This document shows positions 12,122 to 18,867 of a stretch of 18,927 nucleotides of DNA, piece by piece (within the stretch, counting starts at the first letter, position 1; every line of letters begins with the position of its first letter). The notes under the pieces were generated by a model. It searched no databases. It saw nothing but the letters and a program-made list of their open reading frames with translations, and was not told the origin of the DNA. Made by a program: the position numbers and the translations under genes. Location of the stretch: NCBI GenBank assembly GCA_947371865.1, contig CANBRH010000020.1, positions 1 to 18,927 of the forward strand, read 5' to 3'. This DNA comes from Actinomycetota bacterium. Its GTDB lineage: Bacteria; Actinomycetota; Actinomycetes; Nanopelagicales; Nanopelagicaceae.

Positions 12122-15019
12122 CTACTTGCCCTTGGCTTGCGCGGTGATGGCGGCAGCGATAGCGGCCTTGAGGCGATCCTGAGCCTTGCCATAGGCGGTG
12201 AAATCTCCAGCTTTAAGTGCTGCTTGCGAATCTGCAAGTGCGCTCTGAGCGCTGGCAAGGGCGGCCTTGAGTGAAGAACTAGGAATGGTTCCGGTGGTCG
12301 TGCCGCCGGTTGTCGTTCCGGTTGTCGCGCCTGTGGTCCCGGAGTTGCCGCCGAAGACTTGATCCAACGCTGCCTTCAAAGTGTCATCGAATCCGATTTG
12401 ATCGCCAAAGGAGACCAGGACTTTCTGCAACAGTGGGAAGGAAGCTGAGTTGGAAGTAGCGCGAACATAAACCGGTTGGACATAGAGCAATCCACCACCA
12501 ACTGGCAGCGTTAGAAGATTGCCAAGTACAACATCGGATCCGCCTTGGCGCAGCAAGGAGAGCGCTTGGGCTACTTGAGGTTTAGCTTCGAAGTTGGAGG
12601 CAACTTGAGAAGGACCAGAGATATTTGTCGAACGCGGCAATTGAAGAACCGTAATTTTCCCGTAGTTAGGTCCGAAGTCCGAATTCACTACCGCAAAAGC
12701 GGTCAAGTTCTGTCGACCACCACGTGGAACAAACGGAGTTGTCAATGAGAATGCAGCAGCCTTAGTACCGGGAACTTGAAGCGTTAAGTAGTACGGAGGT
12801 TGGTTTCCGGCATTAGCACCCAAAGTGGATGGATCAGTTGGAACCTTCCAGAAATCTTGGCCACCGTAATAAGCGCCAGCAGTTTCCACGTGGTAGGTGC
12901 CCAAAATATCGCGTTGAACGCTGAAGAGATCTTCAGGGTAACGAATATGAGCCAACAGCGCGGCTGACATAGCGCTCTTTGGCTTTACCGTATTAGGAAA
13001 TGCCTTGCTCCAAGTTTTTAAAACTGGATCGCTGGCATCCCATTGATACAAGGAGACCGTTCCGTCATAAGCATCAACAGTTGCCTTTACGGAGTTGCGA
13101 ATGTAATTGACAGTCTTGTTATCCAACGCGGTCACAGAAGTCGATGCATTGGTGAGTGCATCGGTAGTGGCGCCATTGAGGTTGGTCTTCTTGGAATATG
13201 GGTAACCAGCAGAGGTGGTGTAACCATCAACAATCCAAAGAATGCGACCGTTAACGATGGCTGGATAAGGATTGCCATCCAAAGTCAACCATGGCGCAAC
13301 TTTTGCAACACGATCTCGAGGATTGCGATTGAAAAGAATCTTCGAGTCAGAGTTAATCAAGCTAGATAAAACAATGCGTTGATCTTGATATTTAATCGCA
13401 AATAGCAACCGGGTAAGGAGATTGCCCATAGGAACTCCACCTTTACCGGTGTAGGTGTAGTTCTTCTGGCCGTTGGCCGAGTTGTCATCTGGATAGTCAA
13501 GTTCTACAGGTGATGAATTCTTGGCACCACCGATAATGGAGTAATCAGGAACGTTTTCACCAAAGTAAACACGTGGCTCGAACTTACCTAAGCCAGTAGT
13601 TGGCGGGATATTTCCGACAACAAAGCTGGGCTTGCCATCAGTATCGACAGTATTTCCCAAGGCTGAAACAAATCCGAATCCGTGGGTGTAAACCAAGTGA
13701 TCGTTAATCCAGTTACGGCTGGGGTTGCCATTGATATTGAGTTCGCGGACAGCCACGACGGTGTCGCGCTGTTGACCAGCGATGGTGTAGCGATCGATAT
13801 CCAATGAATCCGGGAAGGTGTAATACGGCTTAATCTGTTGCAACTGGCGGAAAGTCGCCGAAAGAACGCTGGGGTCCATCAACCGAATATTGGAGATGGT
13901 CGCTGCATCATTGGCAAGCTGTCCAGCTGTGGCAGAACTTGTGGCTTGATAATCGATCACCTTGGCATTTGCCACGCCGTATGCAGCTCTCGTTGCATTG
14001 ATGTTGCGCTGAATAAATGGCGCCTCTTTTGAAGATTCGCTGGGCTTAACTTGGAATTGCTGGATTACTGCGGGATACACACCAGCAATGATGAGCGATG
14101 AAACCGCCATCAAAGTCACGCCAGCGGTAGGCAAAATCCAAGAGCGACGAATGATGTTGGCAAAGAAGAGCAAAGCACAGATTAGTGCGATACCAGCGAG
14201 AATTGCTTTTGCAGGCAGCACGGCATTCACATCGGTGTAAGCCAAGCCGGTGATCAACTTACCTTCCTTGAGAGCCAAGGAATATCGATCAAACCAATAG
14301 GCAACTGCCTTTAACAAAACCAATACGCCGAGCAGAACTGAGAGTTGGACGCGTGCTGAAACCGTGGTGCGATCTTCTTGAACCTGGAGGCGAATACCGC
14401 CATAGAGATAGTGAACGACCGAGGCGGCCAAGATTGAAATGACTACAGTGGAGATCGCCCAGCCAATAAGCGATTGCCAGAACGGCAACTTAAATGCAAA
14501 GAATGAAATATCTAAACCAAATTGGGCATCTTTAGTTCCGAAGGGTGTTGAGTTCTTGAACTGCAACCAGGATTCCCACAACTTCGTTCCGGAACTTCCA
14601 GCAAAGTAAAAGAGCAGAGCGCCTACGGCGATCAATGCATAGCGACGAATGGGTTCAATTTGTGCGCGGTAGCGTTCCAGGTTGTCGGCCTCAAGAGTCA
14701 TCGGAACGTAAATGGGGCGCTTGCGATACGCAATAAAGATATTGGAAGTAATGATGAGCGAAGTAATAAGTCCAAAACCGATGAAGAGTTCACCTTTTGT
14801 GAAGAGAACCGTGCGCCATACGCTGGTGAAATTAACAGAACGAAACCAGAGCAGATCCGCGTAGAAACCGCTGAGGGCAACCAGCACGATGCCGATAACG
14901 ACCAAAGTAATAATGGTGAAGGGAAGTGGACCGCGCTTGCGTCGAGGGCCACCAGTATTTCCACCGTTGTTGCCGCCTGGGCGAGAAAAAGGATTATTCG
15001 GGAACTGAAATGAACTCAT
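12122..15019 (-). CDS. UPF0182 family integral membrane protein (COG1615)
   Basis: The UPF0182 family is widespread in actinobacteria, with no established biochemical role. This 965-residue protein has a Gly/Asn-rich cytoplasmic N-terminus (1-25), about seven membrane helices (near 34-54, 76-97, 126-142, 184-205, 226-243, 270-289 and 298-318) and a very large extracellular domain from about 320. Then comes a Gly/Thr-only linker (near residues 893-912) and an Ala-rich helical C-terminus with ASAQSALADSQAALKAGD. Typical motifs include NDHLVYTHGFG, PRVYFGE, DGYTTSAGYPYS and RYPEDLFSVQRDILGTYHV. The start at 15019 is supported by a TAGAGT hexamer 6 nt upstream (leaderless). It lies just downstream of the Lon-like protease gene. 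I recall the same pairing in mycobacteria. Confidence 0.92.
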   Translation of the reverse strand: MSSFQFPNNPFSRPGGNNGGNTGGPRRKRGPLPFTIITLVVIGIVLVALSGFYADLLWFRSVNFTSVWRTVLFTKGELFIGFGLITSLIITSNIFIAYRKRPIYVPMTLEADNLERYRAQIEPIRRYALIAVGALLFYFAGSSGTKLWESWLQFKNSTPFGTKDAQFGLDISFFAFKLPFWQSLIGWAISTVVISILAASVVHYLYGGIRLQVQEDRTTVSARVQLSVLLGVLVLLKAVAYWFDRYSLALKEGKLITGLAYTDVNAVLPAKAILAGIALICALLFFANIIRRSWILPTAGVTLMAVSSLIIAGVYPAVIQQFQVKPSESSKEAPFIQRNINATRAAYGVANAKVIDYQATSSATAGQLANDAATISNIRLMDPSVLSATFRQLQQIKPYYTFPDSLDIDRYTIAGQQRDTVVAVRELNINGNPSRNWINDHLVYTHGFGFVSALGNTVDTDGKPSFVVGNIPPTTGLGKFEPRVYFGENVPDYSIIGGAKNSSPVELDYPDDNSANGQKNYTYTGKGGVPMGNLLTRLLFAIKYQDQRIVLSSLINSDSKILFNRNPRDRVAKVAPWLTLDGNPYPAIVNGRILWIVDGYTTSAGYPYSKKTNLNGATTDALTNASTSVTALDNKTVNYIRNSVKATVDAYDGTVSLYQWDASDPVLKTWSKAFPNTVKPKSAMSAALLAHIRYPEDLFSVQRDILGTYHVETAGAYYGGQDFWKVPTDPSTLGANAGNQPPYYLTLQVPGTKAAAFSLTTPFVPRGGRQNLTAFAVVNSDFGPNYGKITVLQLPRSTNISGPSQVASNFEAKPQVAQALSLLRQGGSDVVLGNLLTLPVGGGLLYVQPVYVRATSNSASFPLLQKVLVSFGDQIGFDDTLKAALDQVFGGNSGTTGATTGTTTGGTTTGTIPSSSLKAALASAQSALADSQAALKAGDFTAYGKAQDRLKAAIAAAITAQAKGK

Positions 15020-15025
15020 GTCCCT

Positions 15026-15031
15026 ACTCTA
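15026..15031 (-). promoter_or_regulatory. -10 hexamer TAGAGT for leaderless UPF0182 transcription
   Basis: TAGAGT precedes the UPF0182 ATG by 6 nt on the minus strand and overlaps the stop codon of the protease gene. UPF0182 can therefore be read both from its own promoter and by run-through. Confidence 0.45.
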
Positions 15032-15805
15032 TCTAGTTGGGCAGACCGGGTACTTCTCAGAAGAGTTTGCTTGGAGTAGTTCCAACGCTTGAAAGAGCGT
15101 CTGTACCGGCACTGCTCGCATCCCTTTCGGCACACGGGTGACATCTGCGCAATTGCGCGCCGGCATAAGGAAAAGCTTGGCCCCGGCTCGTGCGGCACCA
15201 ACCATTTTCTGGTCGATTCCACCAATTGGGCCAATATTTCCAGCCGTATCGATAGTTCCAGTTCCTGCAATGGATCGTCCGTGGATGAAATCATGCGGAT
15301 CCAAGCGCGAGAGCAGCCCAAGGGCGAAAATCAATCCGGCGCTCGGTCCACCCGTATCTTTTAAAGAAATAGAAACATCGGAGGCTTTAACCGAAATCGG
15401 GCGGTCCGGGTGTTGGGCTTTGTAAAGCACGAGAGCTGAGGCGATCGCTGAAGATTCTGACGTCACCATCTCTTGAGCGCCAACCTGCAAAGCCTTCGCA
15501 TTGTTTTCAGATTTTGGGTAAACGGCGCTGCGAGGTAAAACTACCGAATCACCTTCAATCCAATTGACCAACAGTTCCACCCCGTACATCTTTGCCTCGG
15601 GATTGGAGACCAAAACGGTGGTGGAGAAGAGTTGGCCGGGCCGTTGGAAGACTTGGGTGTTCTTAATCGTGATGGTGCTTCCCAAAACATTCTGGGTCGG
15701 TCCAGGTTTAATAATGACGTACGGAAGCGGTGCAAAAAGCGCCAAAATTAAGCCGACCACGGCAATGAGACCGGCAAAGATCGGCACTCGCCTACGAAAA
15801 ATCAT
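15029..15805 (-). CDS. Membrane-anchored Lon-like serine protease (YlbL/PDZ-Lon family) lacking the PDZ domain
   Basis: Family members combine one N-terminal membrane helix, an extracytoplasmic PDZ domain and a Lon-type Ser/Lys protease domain. Here the helix (about 7-29) and the family N-terminal segment PYVIIKPGPTQNVLG are present, and the Lon domain is intact. It has GGPSAG with nucleophile Ser155, the IAGTGTIDTAGNIGPIGGIDQK stretch with general-base Lys200, and the conserved LFLMPARNCADV. At 258 residues it is some 80-90 shorter than the usual 340 or so. The region between VTSESSAIASALVLYK (about 114-129) and DTGGPSAGL (150-158) is only some 20 residues, so the PDZ domain is missing in frame. 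The gene follows the small membrane protein by 6 bases and precedes UPF0182. Confidence 0.85.
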   Translation of the reverse strand: MIFRRRVPIFAGLIAVVGLILALFAPLPYVIIKPGPTQNVLGSTITIKNTQVFQRPGQLFSTTVLVSNPEAKMYGVELLVNWIEGDSVVLPRSAVYPKSENNAKALQVGAQEMVTSESSAIASALVLYKAQHPDRPISVKASDVSISLKDTGGPSAGLIFALGLLSRLDPHDFIHGRSIAGTGTIDTAGNIGPIGGIDQKMVGAARAGAKLFLMPARNCADVTRVPKGMRAVPVQTLFQALELLQANSSEKYPVCPTR

Positions 15806-15811
15806 GAGAGA

Positions 15812-16087
15812 TTATTCGCCGCGCTTCTGCGGATCTTCGGCAACCTTTGGGGCCACCGGATCAGCCTCTGCCTCGTTCGTGGGAATGAGAATTACTGGCT
15901 GGCTATCGCGAAAACTCTCTTGGAAGCTCTGAAATTTCGTCACCGACCGGTTGGTCTCATTATGGAATTTATCTTGGAATTTGCTGACCCAAATGACGTA
16001 GGTGAATGCCCCTAATAACGCCACGACTGGAACCGCCCACCAAATCAAGGCCGAAAAGGCGGTTGAGGCGACTGCGGCGGAGATCAT
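15812..16087 (-). CDS. Small single-pass membrane protein of unknown function
   Basis: The 91-residue protein has one strong hydrophobic segment (about 11-35, FSALIWWAVPVVALLGAFTY), then a polar, probably helical region with KFQDKFHNETNRSVTKFQSF, and an acidic Pro-rich tail ending DPQKRGE. I recognise no family. It stands 6 bases upstream of the Lon-like protease gene on the same strand, so it is probably cotranscribed and may be a partner or substrate of the protease. That role is inference from position only. The ATG at 16087 is supported by TAGAGT 6 nt upstream, identical in sequence and spacing to the UPF0182 promoter hexamer. Confidence 0.75.
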   Translation of the reverse strand: MISAAVASTAFSALIWWAVPVVALLGAFTYVIWVSKFQDKFHNETNRSVTKFQSFQESFRDSQPVILIPTNEAEADPVAPKVAEDPQKRGE

Positions 16088-16093
16088 GCGCTA

Positions 16094-16099
16094 ACTCTA
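16094..16099 (-). promoter_or_regulatory. -10 hexamer TAGAGT for the small membrane protein-protease unit
   Basis: TAGAGT is followed by TAGCGC (6 nt) and the ATG at 16087 on the minus strand. There is no Shine-Dalgarno sequence, consistent with a leaderless mRNA. Confidence 0.5.
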
Positions 16100-16258
16100 A
16101 CGAAGAAAGGTGAGGAAGGAATTTTCAGCGCTGGCGGCAGGCAGAGAAAGGTGTGCCTAGGCTGAGAGGTGGAAAATAACGCCAATTCTGGGAAGTATTT
16201 TTCAGCTTTCACGGTTATGGTCTAAGAAGTATGAAAGAAAAAGAACTAGAGGAGAAGC

Positions 16259-17566
16259 ATGAGTGGCAACTTTGGTTTCGGCCCCAGCGATGAGAACGCC
16301 GAGGAATCTGGAAAGGGCGTGCCCAATTTCGATGCCCTCTTTCAACAATTTGCTAACTTCGGAATTTCACCACAAACACTTTTCAACTCTGGAACTGGAA
16401 ACAATCCATTAATCGCCGTTGAAACCATTCGCGAGATTGCAAAAAAATTCTTAGCGACACAAAATGAAGAATTTGTTGGTACCAGCGATTCAGCACAAAT
16501 GCGCGAGGCGCTCGATATTGCAAACACCTGGATCGACAATGTGACATTTTTTCCGGCCAGCGTTCAGACCGCTCAACCTGCGTGGTCGCGCCGTGATTGG
16601 CTAGATTCATCTTTGGCGGGATGGCAAAAACTAGTAGAACCCCTGGCCGAGGGAATGGCAACTGCGCTAACTAACCTGATCACCGAGTCGGGCGCTGGTT
16701 TTGGCGAAGAGCTTCAACTTCCAGATGGCGTTCAACCCACTGCAGAAATGCTGCAAGGAATTGGATTGCTACTGAGATCCTTCATGGGCTCGATGATTGC
16801 CACACAACTTGGTCAATCCATCGGATTACTTTCAACGACGGTGACCGGTTCACACGATGTGGCAATTCCCCTCTTCTCCAAATTCGAATCTCACCTCATT
16901 CCTCAGAACGTGACAGCCTGGGGGCAAGGGCTCGATCTTCCAGAAAGTGAAGTTCGTATCTATCTCGCACTTCGCGAGGCTGCAGCTGCCAGACTTTTCT
17001 CGCACACGCCCTGGTTGGCTCAGTACATCAACGATGCATTTGCAGCATACGGAAAAGGCATTCGAGTAGATATCGCAGCCATCCAAGAGCAGGCGGAAAA
17101 CGCTGTTAATTCTGGTGCACTCGACATTAATAACCCAGAATCAATTTCCTCGGCCATGACTCAAGGGCTCTTCACTCCAGAACAATCCGCTGAGCAAGAT
17201 GCCGCTCTGGCTCGACTAGAAATGATCTTGGCGTTAATCGAAGGTTGGATTGATCAAGTTGTAACGCGAGCGGCAACAGATCGACTTCCCTCTTTGCCCG
17301 CACTCGGTGAATCATTGCGACGTCGACGTGCCTCTAACTCCCCGACTCAGCAACTCTTTGCATCTCTTCTTGGATTAGAAGTTTCGCCACGCCTCATGCG
17401 TGAATGTTCATCGTTTTGGGCGAAGGTGCAAGAGCTGGAGGGAGTGGACTTCCGCGATCAACGTTGGGAAGACCCCGCGTTATTGCCTACCGAAACCGAC
17501 CTGCCAGATGTAACTAAATTCTTAGCTAGTACCACTGTTCCCGACGATCTCTCGGGATTAATTTAG
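16259..17566 (+). CDS. DUF2342 / zincin-2 family protein (putative zinc-dependent metalloprotease), possibly catalytically altered
   Basis: The 435-residue protein matches the actinobacterial DUF2342 family along its whole length. It has a disordered Gly/Ser-rich N-terminus (1-22), NPLIAVETIREIAKKF, QPAWSRRDWLDSSLAGWQKLVEPL, FMGSMIATQLGQSIGLLS, YLALREAAAARLFSHTPWL (235-253), ARLEMILALIEGWIDQVV (318-335) and ESLRRRRASNSPTQQLFASLLGLE. Databases label the family a putative zinc metalloprotease, but no HExxH is present here. At the helix where I remember a conserved His (REAAHxRLF) this protein has Ala243, so metal binding is doubtful. The start is supported by AGAGGAGA just upstream. It is divergent from the small membrane protein/Lon-like protease/UPF0182 unit, an arrangement I recall from mycobacteria, which suggests a shared envelope-related process. 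Confidence 0.85.
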   Translation: MSGNFGFGPSDENAEESGKGVPNFDALFQQFANFGISPQTLFNSGTGNNPLIAVETIREIAKKFLATQNEEFVGTSDSAQMREALDIANTWIDNVTFFPASVQTAQPAWSRRDWLDSSLAGWQKLVEPLAEGMATALTNLITESGAGFGEELQLPDGVQPTAEMLQGIGLLLRSFMGSMIATQLGQSIGLLSTTVTGSHDVAIPLFSKFESHLIPQNVTAWGQGLDLPESEVRIYLALREAAAARLFSHTPWLAQYINDAFAAYGKGIRVDIAAIQEQAENAVNSGALDINNPESISSAMTQGLFTPEQSAEQDAALARLEMILALIEGWIDQVVTRAATDRLPSLPALGESLRRRRASNSPTQQLFASLLGLEVSPRLMRECSSFWAKVQELEGVDFRDQRWEDPALLPTETDLPDVTKFLASTTVPDDLSGLI

Positions 17567-17586
17567 CTGCCTCATTATCGGGCCAG

Positions 17587-17666
17587 AAAAAAGCGAAGCC
17601 CCCGGGCGCACGATTCATTATCTGCCTTCCCCTTGCAGATACTGAACGGTTATCCGAGGACTTCGT
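17587..17666 (-). ncRNA. Candidate small RNA of about 80 nt, rod-like fold with intrinsic terminator
   Basis: On the minus strand, predicted start A17666, the RNA's 5' end (17665-17654) pairs with its 3' end (17605-17594) over 12 bp including two G-U pairs. A symmetric 5x5 internal loop follows. Then comes an inner helix: 2 bp, a bulged U, 4 bp, a G-A mismatch and a perfect 7-bp stem (17641-17635 with 17625-17619). It closes on a 9-nt all-purine loop AAGGGGAAG. The outer stem is followed by C and six T (17592-17587). On the opposite strand the two G-U pairs become A-C mismatches and no T-run exists, so the fold is specific to minus-strand RNA. No minus-strand gene lies between the right edge of the window and this element, so it is not a gene terminator. 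I match it to no known RNA family. Confidence 0.6.
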
Positions 17667-17672
17667 GGGTGA

Positions 17673-17701
17673 AACTTACGACAACTTCAATTCATTATCA
17701 A
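17673..17701 (-). promoter_or_regulatory. Promoter of the candidate small RNA
   Basis: TTGATA (17701-17696, five of six bases of TTGACA) and TAAGTT (17678-17673, TANNNT) are separated by exactly 17 bp on the minus strand. Six bases later, A17666 begins the predicted terminal stem, so promoter and RNA fold agree independently on the 5' end. Confidence 0.55.
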
Positions 17702-17981
17702 CTAATTTAAAGTCACAAATGAGTGGACGCCACTGAAAAATTCAAGCGTGAAATGAAAGTTATTTGACATTTATCGATATTTATTTTCTCGTTCATAGCG
17801 ACATCTCGCGGCCCTCTCCCATTTGATAACTCCATTCATGACAATTCACTGGCATCCATTTAGGTTCACGAAGGTTCAGGCAAAACGCCTTGAAAGGCAC
17901 TAGATAGGTGCAGGCGATTTTCACTCTCGCCTTCGGTGAGTTCAGCCCAGTCTTTTCTCCCGCTCGCTAAACTTTTACAAG

Positions 17982-18047
17982 TTATGCACAGAAGATGTTG
18001 ATAACCATGTGGAGAAGAGGGGGATAACTCGATATGTCGGTGGACAA
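17982..18047. promoter_or_regulatory. Cluster of DnaA-box-like 9-mers
   Basis: Measured against TTATCCACA, three 9-mers have one mismatch each: TTATGCACA (17982-17990, plus), TTATCAACA (17996-18004, minus) and TTCTCCACA (18008-18016, minus). Two further minus-strand 9-mers have two mismatches: TTATCCCCC (18019-18027) and TTGTCCACC (18039-18047). The last is one mismatch from the actinobacterial form TTGTCCACA. Starts are spaced 14, 12, 11 and 20 bp. The cluster covers the 5' region and first codons of the metallopeptidase gene. An AT-rich stretch lies to its left. No dnaA or dnaN is in the window, so whether this is an origin, a DnaA-titrating site or a promoter control region is open. Confidence 0.5.
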
Positions 18048-18744
18048 CTTTTTCCAAGAAGAATTCTTCACCGATATCTTGCGCCCCGTGGAACCAAAGA
18101 AACCTGCATCACGCCAGAGCGCGAGCGCCCTTCAGCTTCTCCCAGCGCCGGCACCAGCGCGCACTCCAGCGCAAACACCGGTCCAAACGCCAGTCTCAGC
18201 CATAGCTCCTCTCCCAGTCTCCGACCCGGGTGCCTTGCCCGAATATCGAGTCGTACGGAGCCCGCGCCGCAAGCGAAGCATCAGCGCCTTCCGCAAAAAT
18301 GGGCTCATCGAGATTCACGTTCCTTCCCGAACGACGCGGCGCGAAGAGGCCGAACTGGTCCCAGAGATGATTGCCATGGTCTTGGCCCGTGAATCCAAGC
18401 GCCGGCGGAGCGATGAAAAACTCTCCGAGATCGCCCAGCAACTCCTTAATGAGTTCTTGCCCGACTTTGATGAGCGCCCTGCCAGCGTCACTTGGCGTCC
18501 CATGCGCGACCGATGGGGCTCCTGTACCACCGTAGATCGGACAATTCGGATATCCGACCGGCTCAACTCAGTACCTGACTTCGTCCTGCGCTGCGTGCTC
18601 TTTCACGAGCTGATTCACCTGCGCATTCCCGACCACCAGACCGAGTTCTATGCCTATCTCCAGCGTTTTCCCGACCGCGAACGGGCCGAAGCCTTCCTCG
18701 ATGGCTATGAGGCGGGCCTGCTGGCTCCACCTGCGCAGGGTTAA
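18034..18744 (+). CDS. YgjP-like (DUF45/M48-type) zinc metallopeptidase
   Basis: The 236-residue protein has an N-terminal segment ending in a Pro/Ala/Thr-rich low-complexity linker (about 35-66, APAPARTPAQTPVQTPV) and a YgjP-type catalytic domain from about 70. The signature RWGSCTT (160-166) and the zinc motif HELIH (191-195, in VLFHELIHLRIPDH) with third ligand His201 are intact, so an active metalloenzyme is likely. Substrate and location are unknown; I see no signal peptide or membrane segment, so it should be cytoplasmic. GGGGGA lies about 9 bases upstream of the ATG. The DnaA-box-like cluster covers the same start region, so DnaA control of this gene is possible. By eye the coding sequence is richer in G+C than its neighbours. 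Confidence 0.87.
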   Translation: MSVDNFFQEEFFTDILRPVEPKKPASRQSASALQLLPAPAPARTPAQTPVQTPVSAIAPLPVSDPGALPEYRVVRSPRRKRSISAFRKNGLIEIHVPSRTTRREEAELVPEMIAMVLARESKRRRSDEKLSEIAQQLLNEFLPDFDERPASVTWRPMRDRWGSCTTVDRTIRISDRLNSVPDFVLRCVLFHELIHLRIPDHQTEFYAYLQRFPDRERAEAFLDGYEAGLLAPPAQG

Positions 18745-18817
18745 CTAAGGCGGAAAATTGAGCGTGAAATCCCGTCCACCACGCGTAAACGGGGGTATGG
18801 TGGGCTCACGCACAAGA

Positions 18818-18838
18818 GATGTGGGAGGCTCCCAGATC
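18818..18838. promoter_or_regulatory. 21-bp near-perfect palindrome upstream of the DUF5679 gene
   Basis: Arms GATGTGGGAG and CTCCCAGATC around a central G match at 9 of 10 positions. The site lies 30 bases before the DUF5679 start and downstream of a possible -10 TATGGT (18796-18801). The one-base centre suits a dimeric repressor site better than an RNA hairpin, though a short stem with a 3-base loop is also possible. Confidence 0.35.
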
Positions 18839-18867
18839 TTTGATCGTGCAGCGATGGGAGGGTCAAT

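Larger units (their letters stand above)
17567..18033. other. 467-base intergenic region without a protein gene
   Basis: No convincing coding frame crosses this stretch; the short open frames lack ribosome sites and recognisable content. Its left third carries a minus-strand small RNA candidate with promoter. The middle (about 17690-17850) is AT-rich and has a perfect TTGACA (17764-17769) with no matching -10, plus a 5-bp hairpin at 17722-17734. The right end carries clustered DnaA-box-like 9-mers that run into the next gene. A 6-bp hairpin with a 3-base loop lies near 17927-17941. Confidence 0.7.

Noticed and set aside
11920..12258. Minus-strand open frame crossing the initiator tRNA and the UPF0182 end
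   Set aside because: It runs through a certain tRNA gene and its terminator and overlaps UPF0182 in another frame.
12285..12350. Repetitive GGT/ACC-type tract near the UPF0182 3' end as a regulatory repeat or CRISPR remnant
   Set aside because: It encodes the Gly/Thr-rich linker of UPF0182 in frame; the repetition follows from amino-acid composition.
17587..17666. Identifying the small RNA as 4.5S, 6S, 6C RNA, tmRNA or a riboswitch
   Set aside because: The apical loop lacks the 4.5S GGAA/AGCAGCC core, the size is too small for 6S or tmRNA, the loop is G-rich rather than C-rich as in 6C, and no downstream minus-strand gene exists for a riboswitch to control.
17764..17800. Perfect TTGACA -35 hexamer in the intergenic region
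   Set aside because: No TANNNT occurs 16-19 bp downstream (the nearest is at 12 bp), so no promoter is called.
17567..18033. Calling the intergenic region a definite oriC
   Set aside because: No dnaA, dnaN, gyrB or rpmH nearby, and only imperfect boxes; genome-wide skew data would be needed.
17866..18057. Minus-strand 63-residue open frame across the DnaA-box region
   Set aside because: No Shine-Dalgarno or recognisable motif; it overlaps the start of the YgjP-like gene and the repeated 9-mers.
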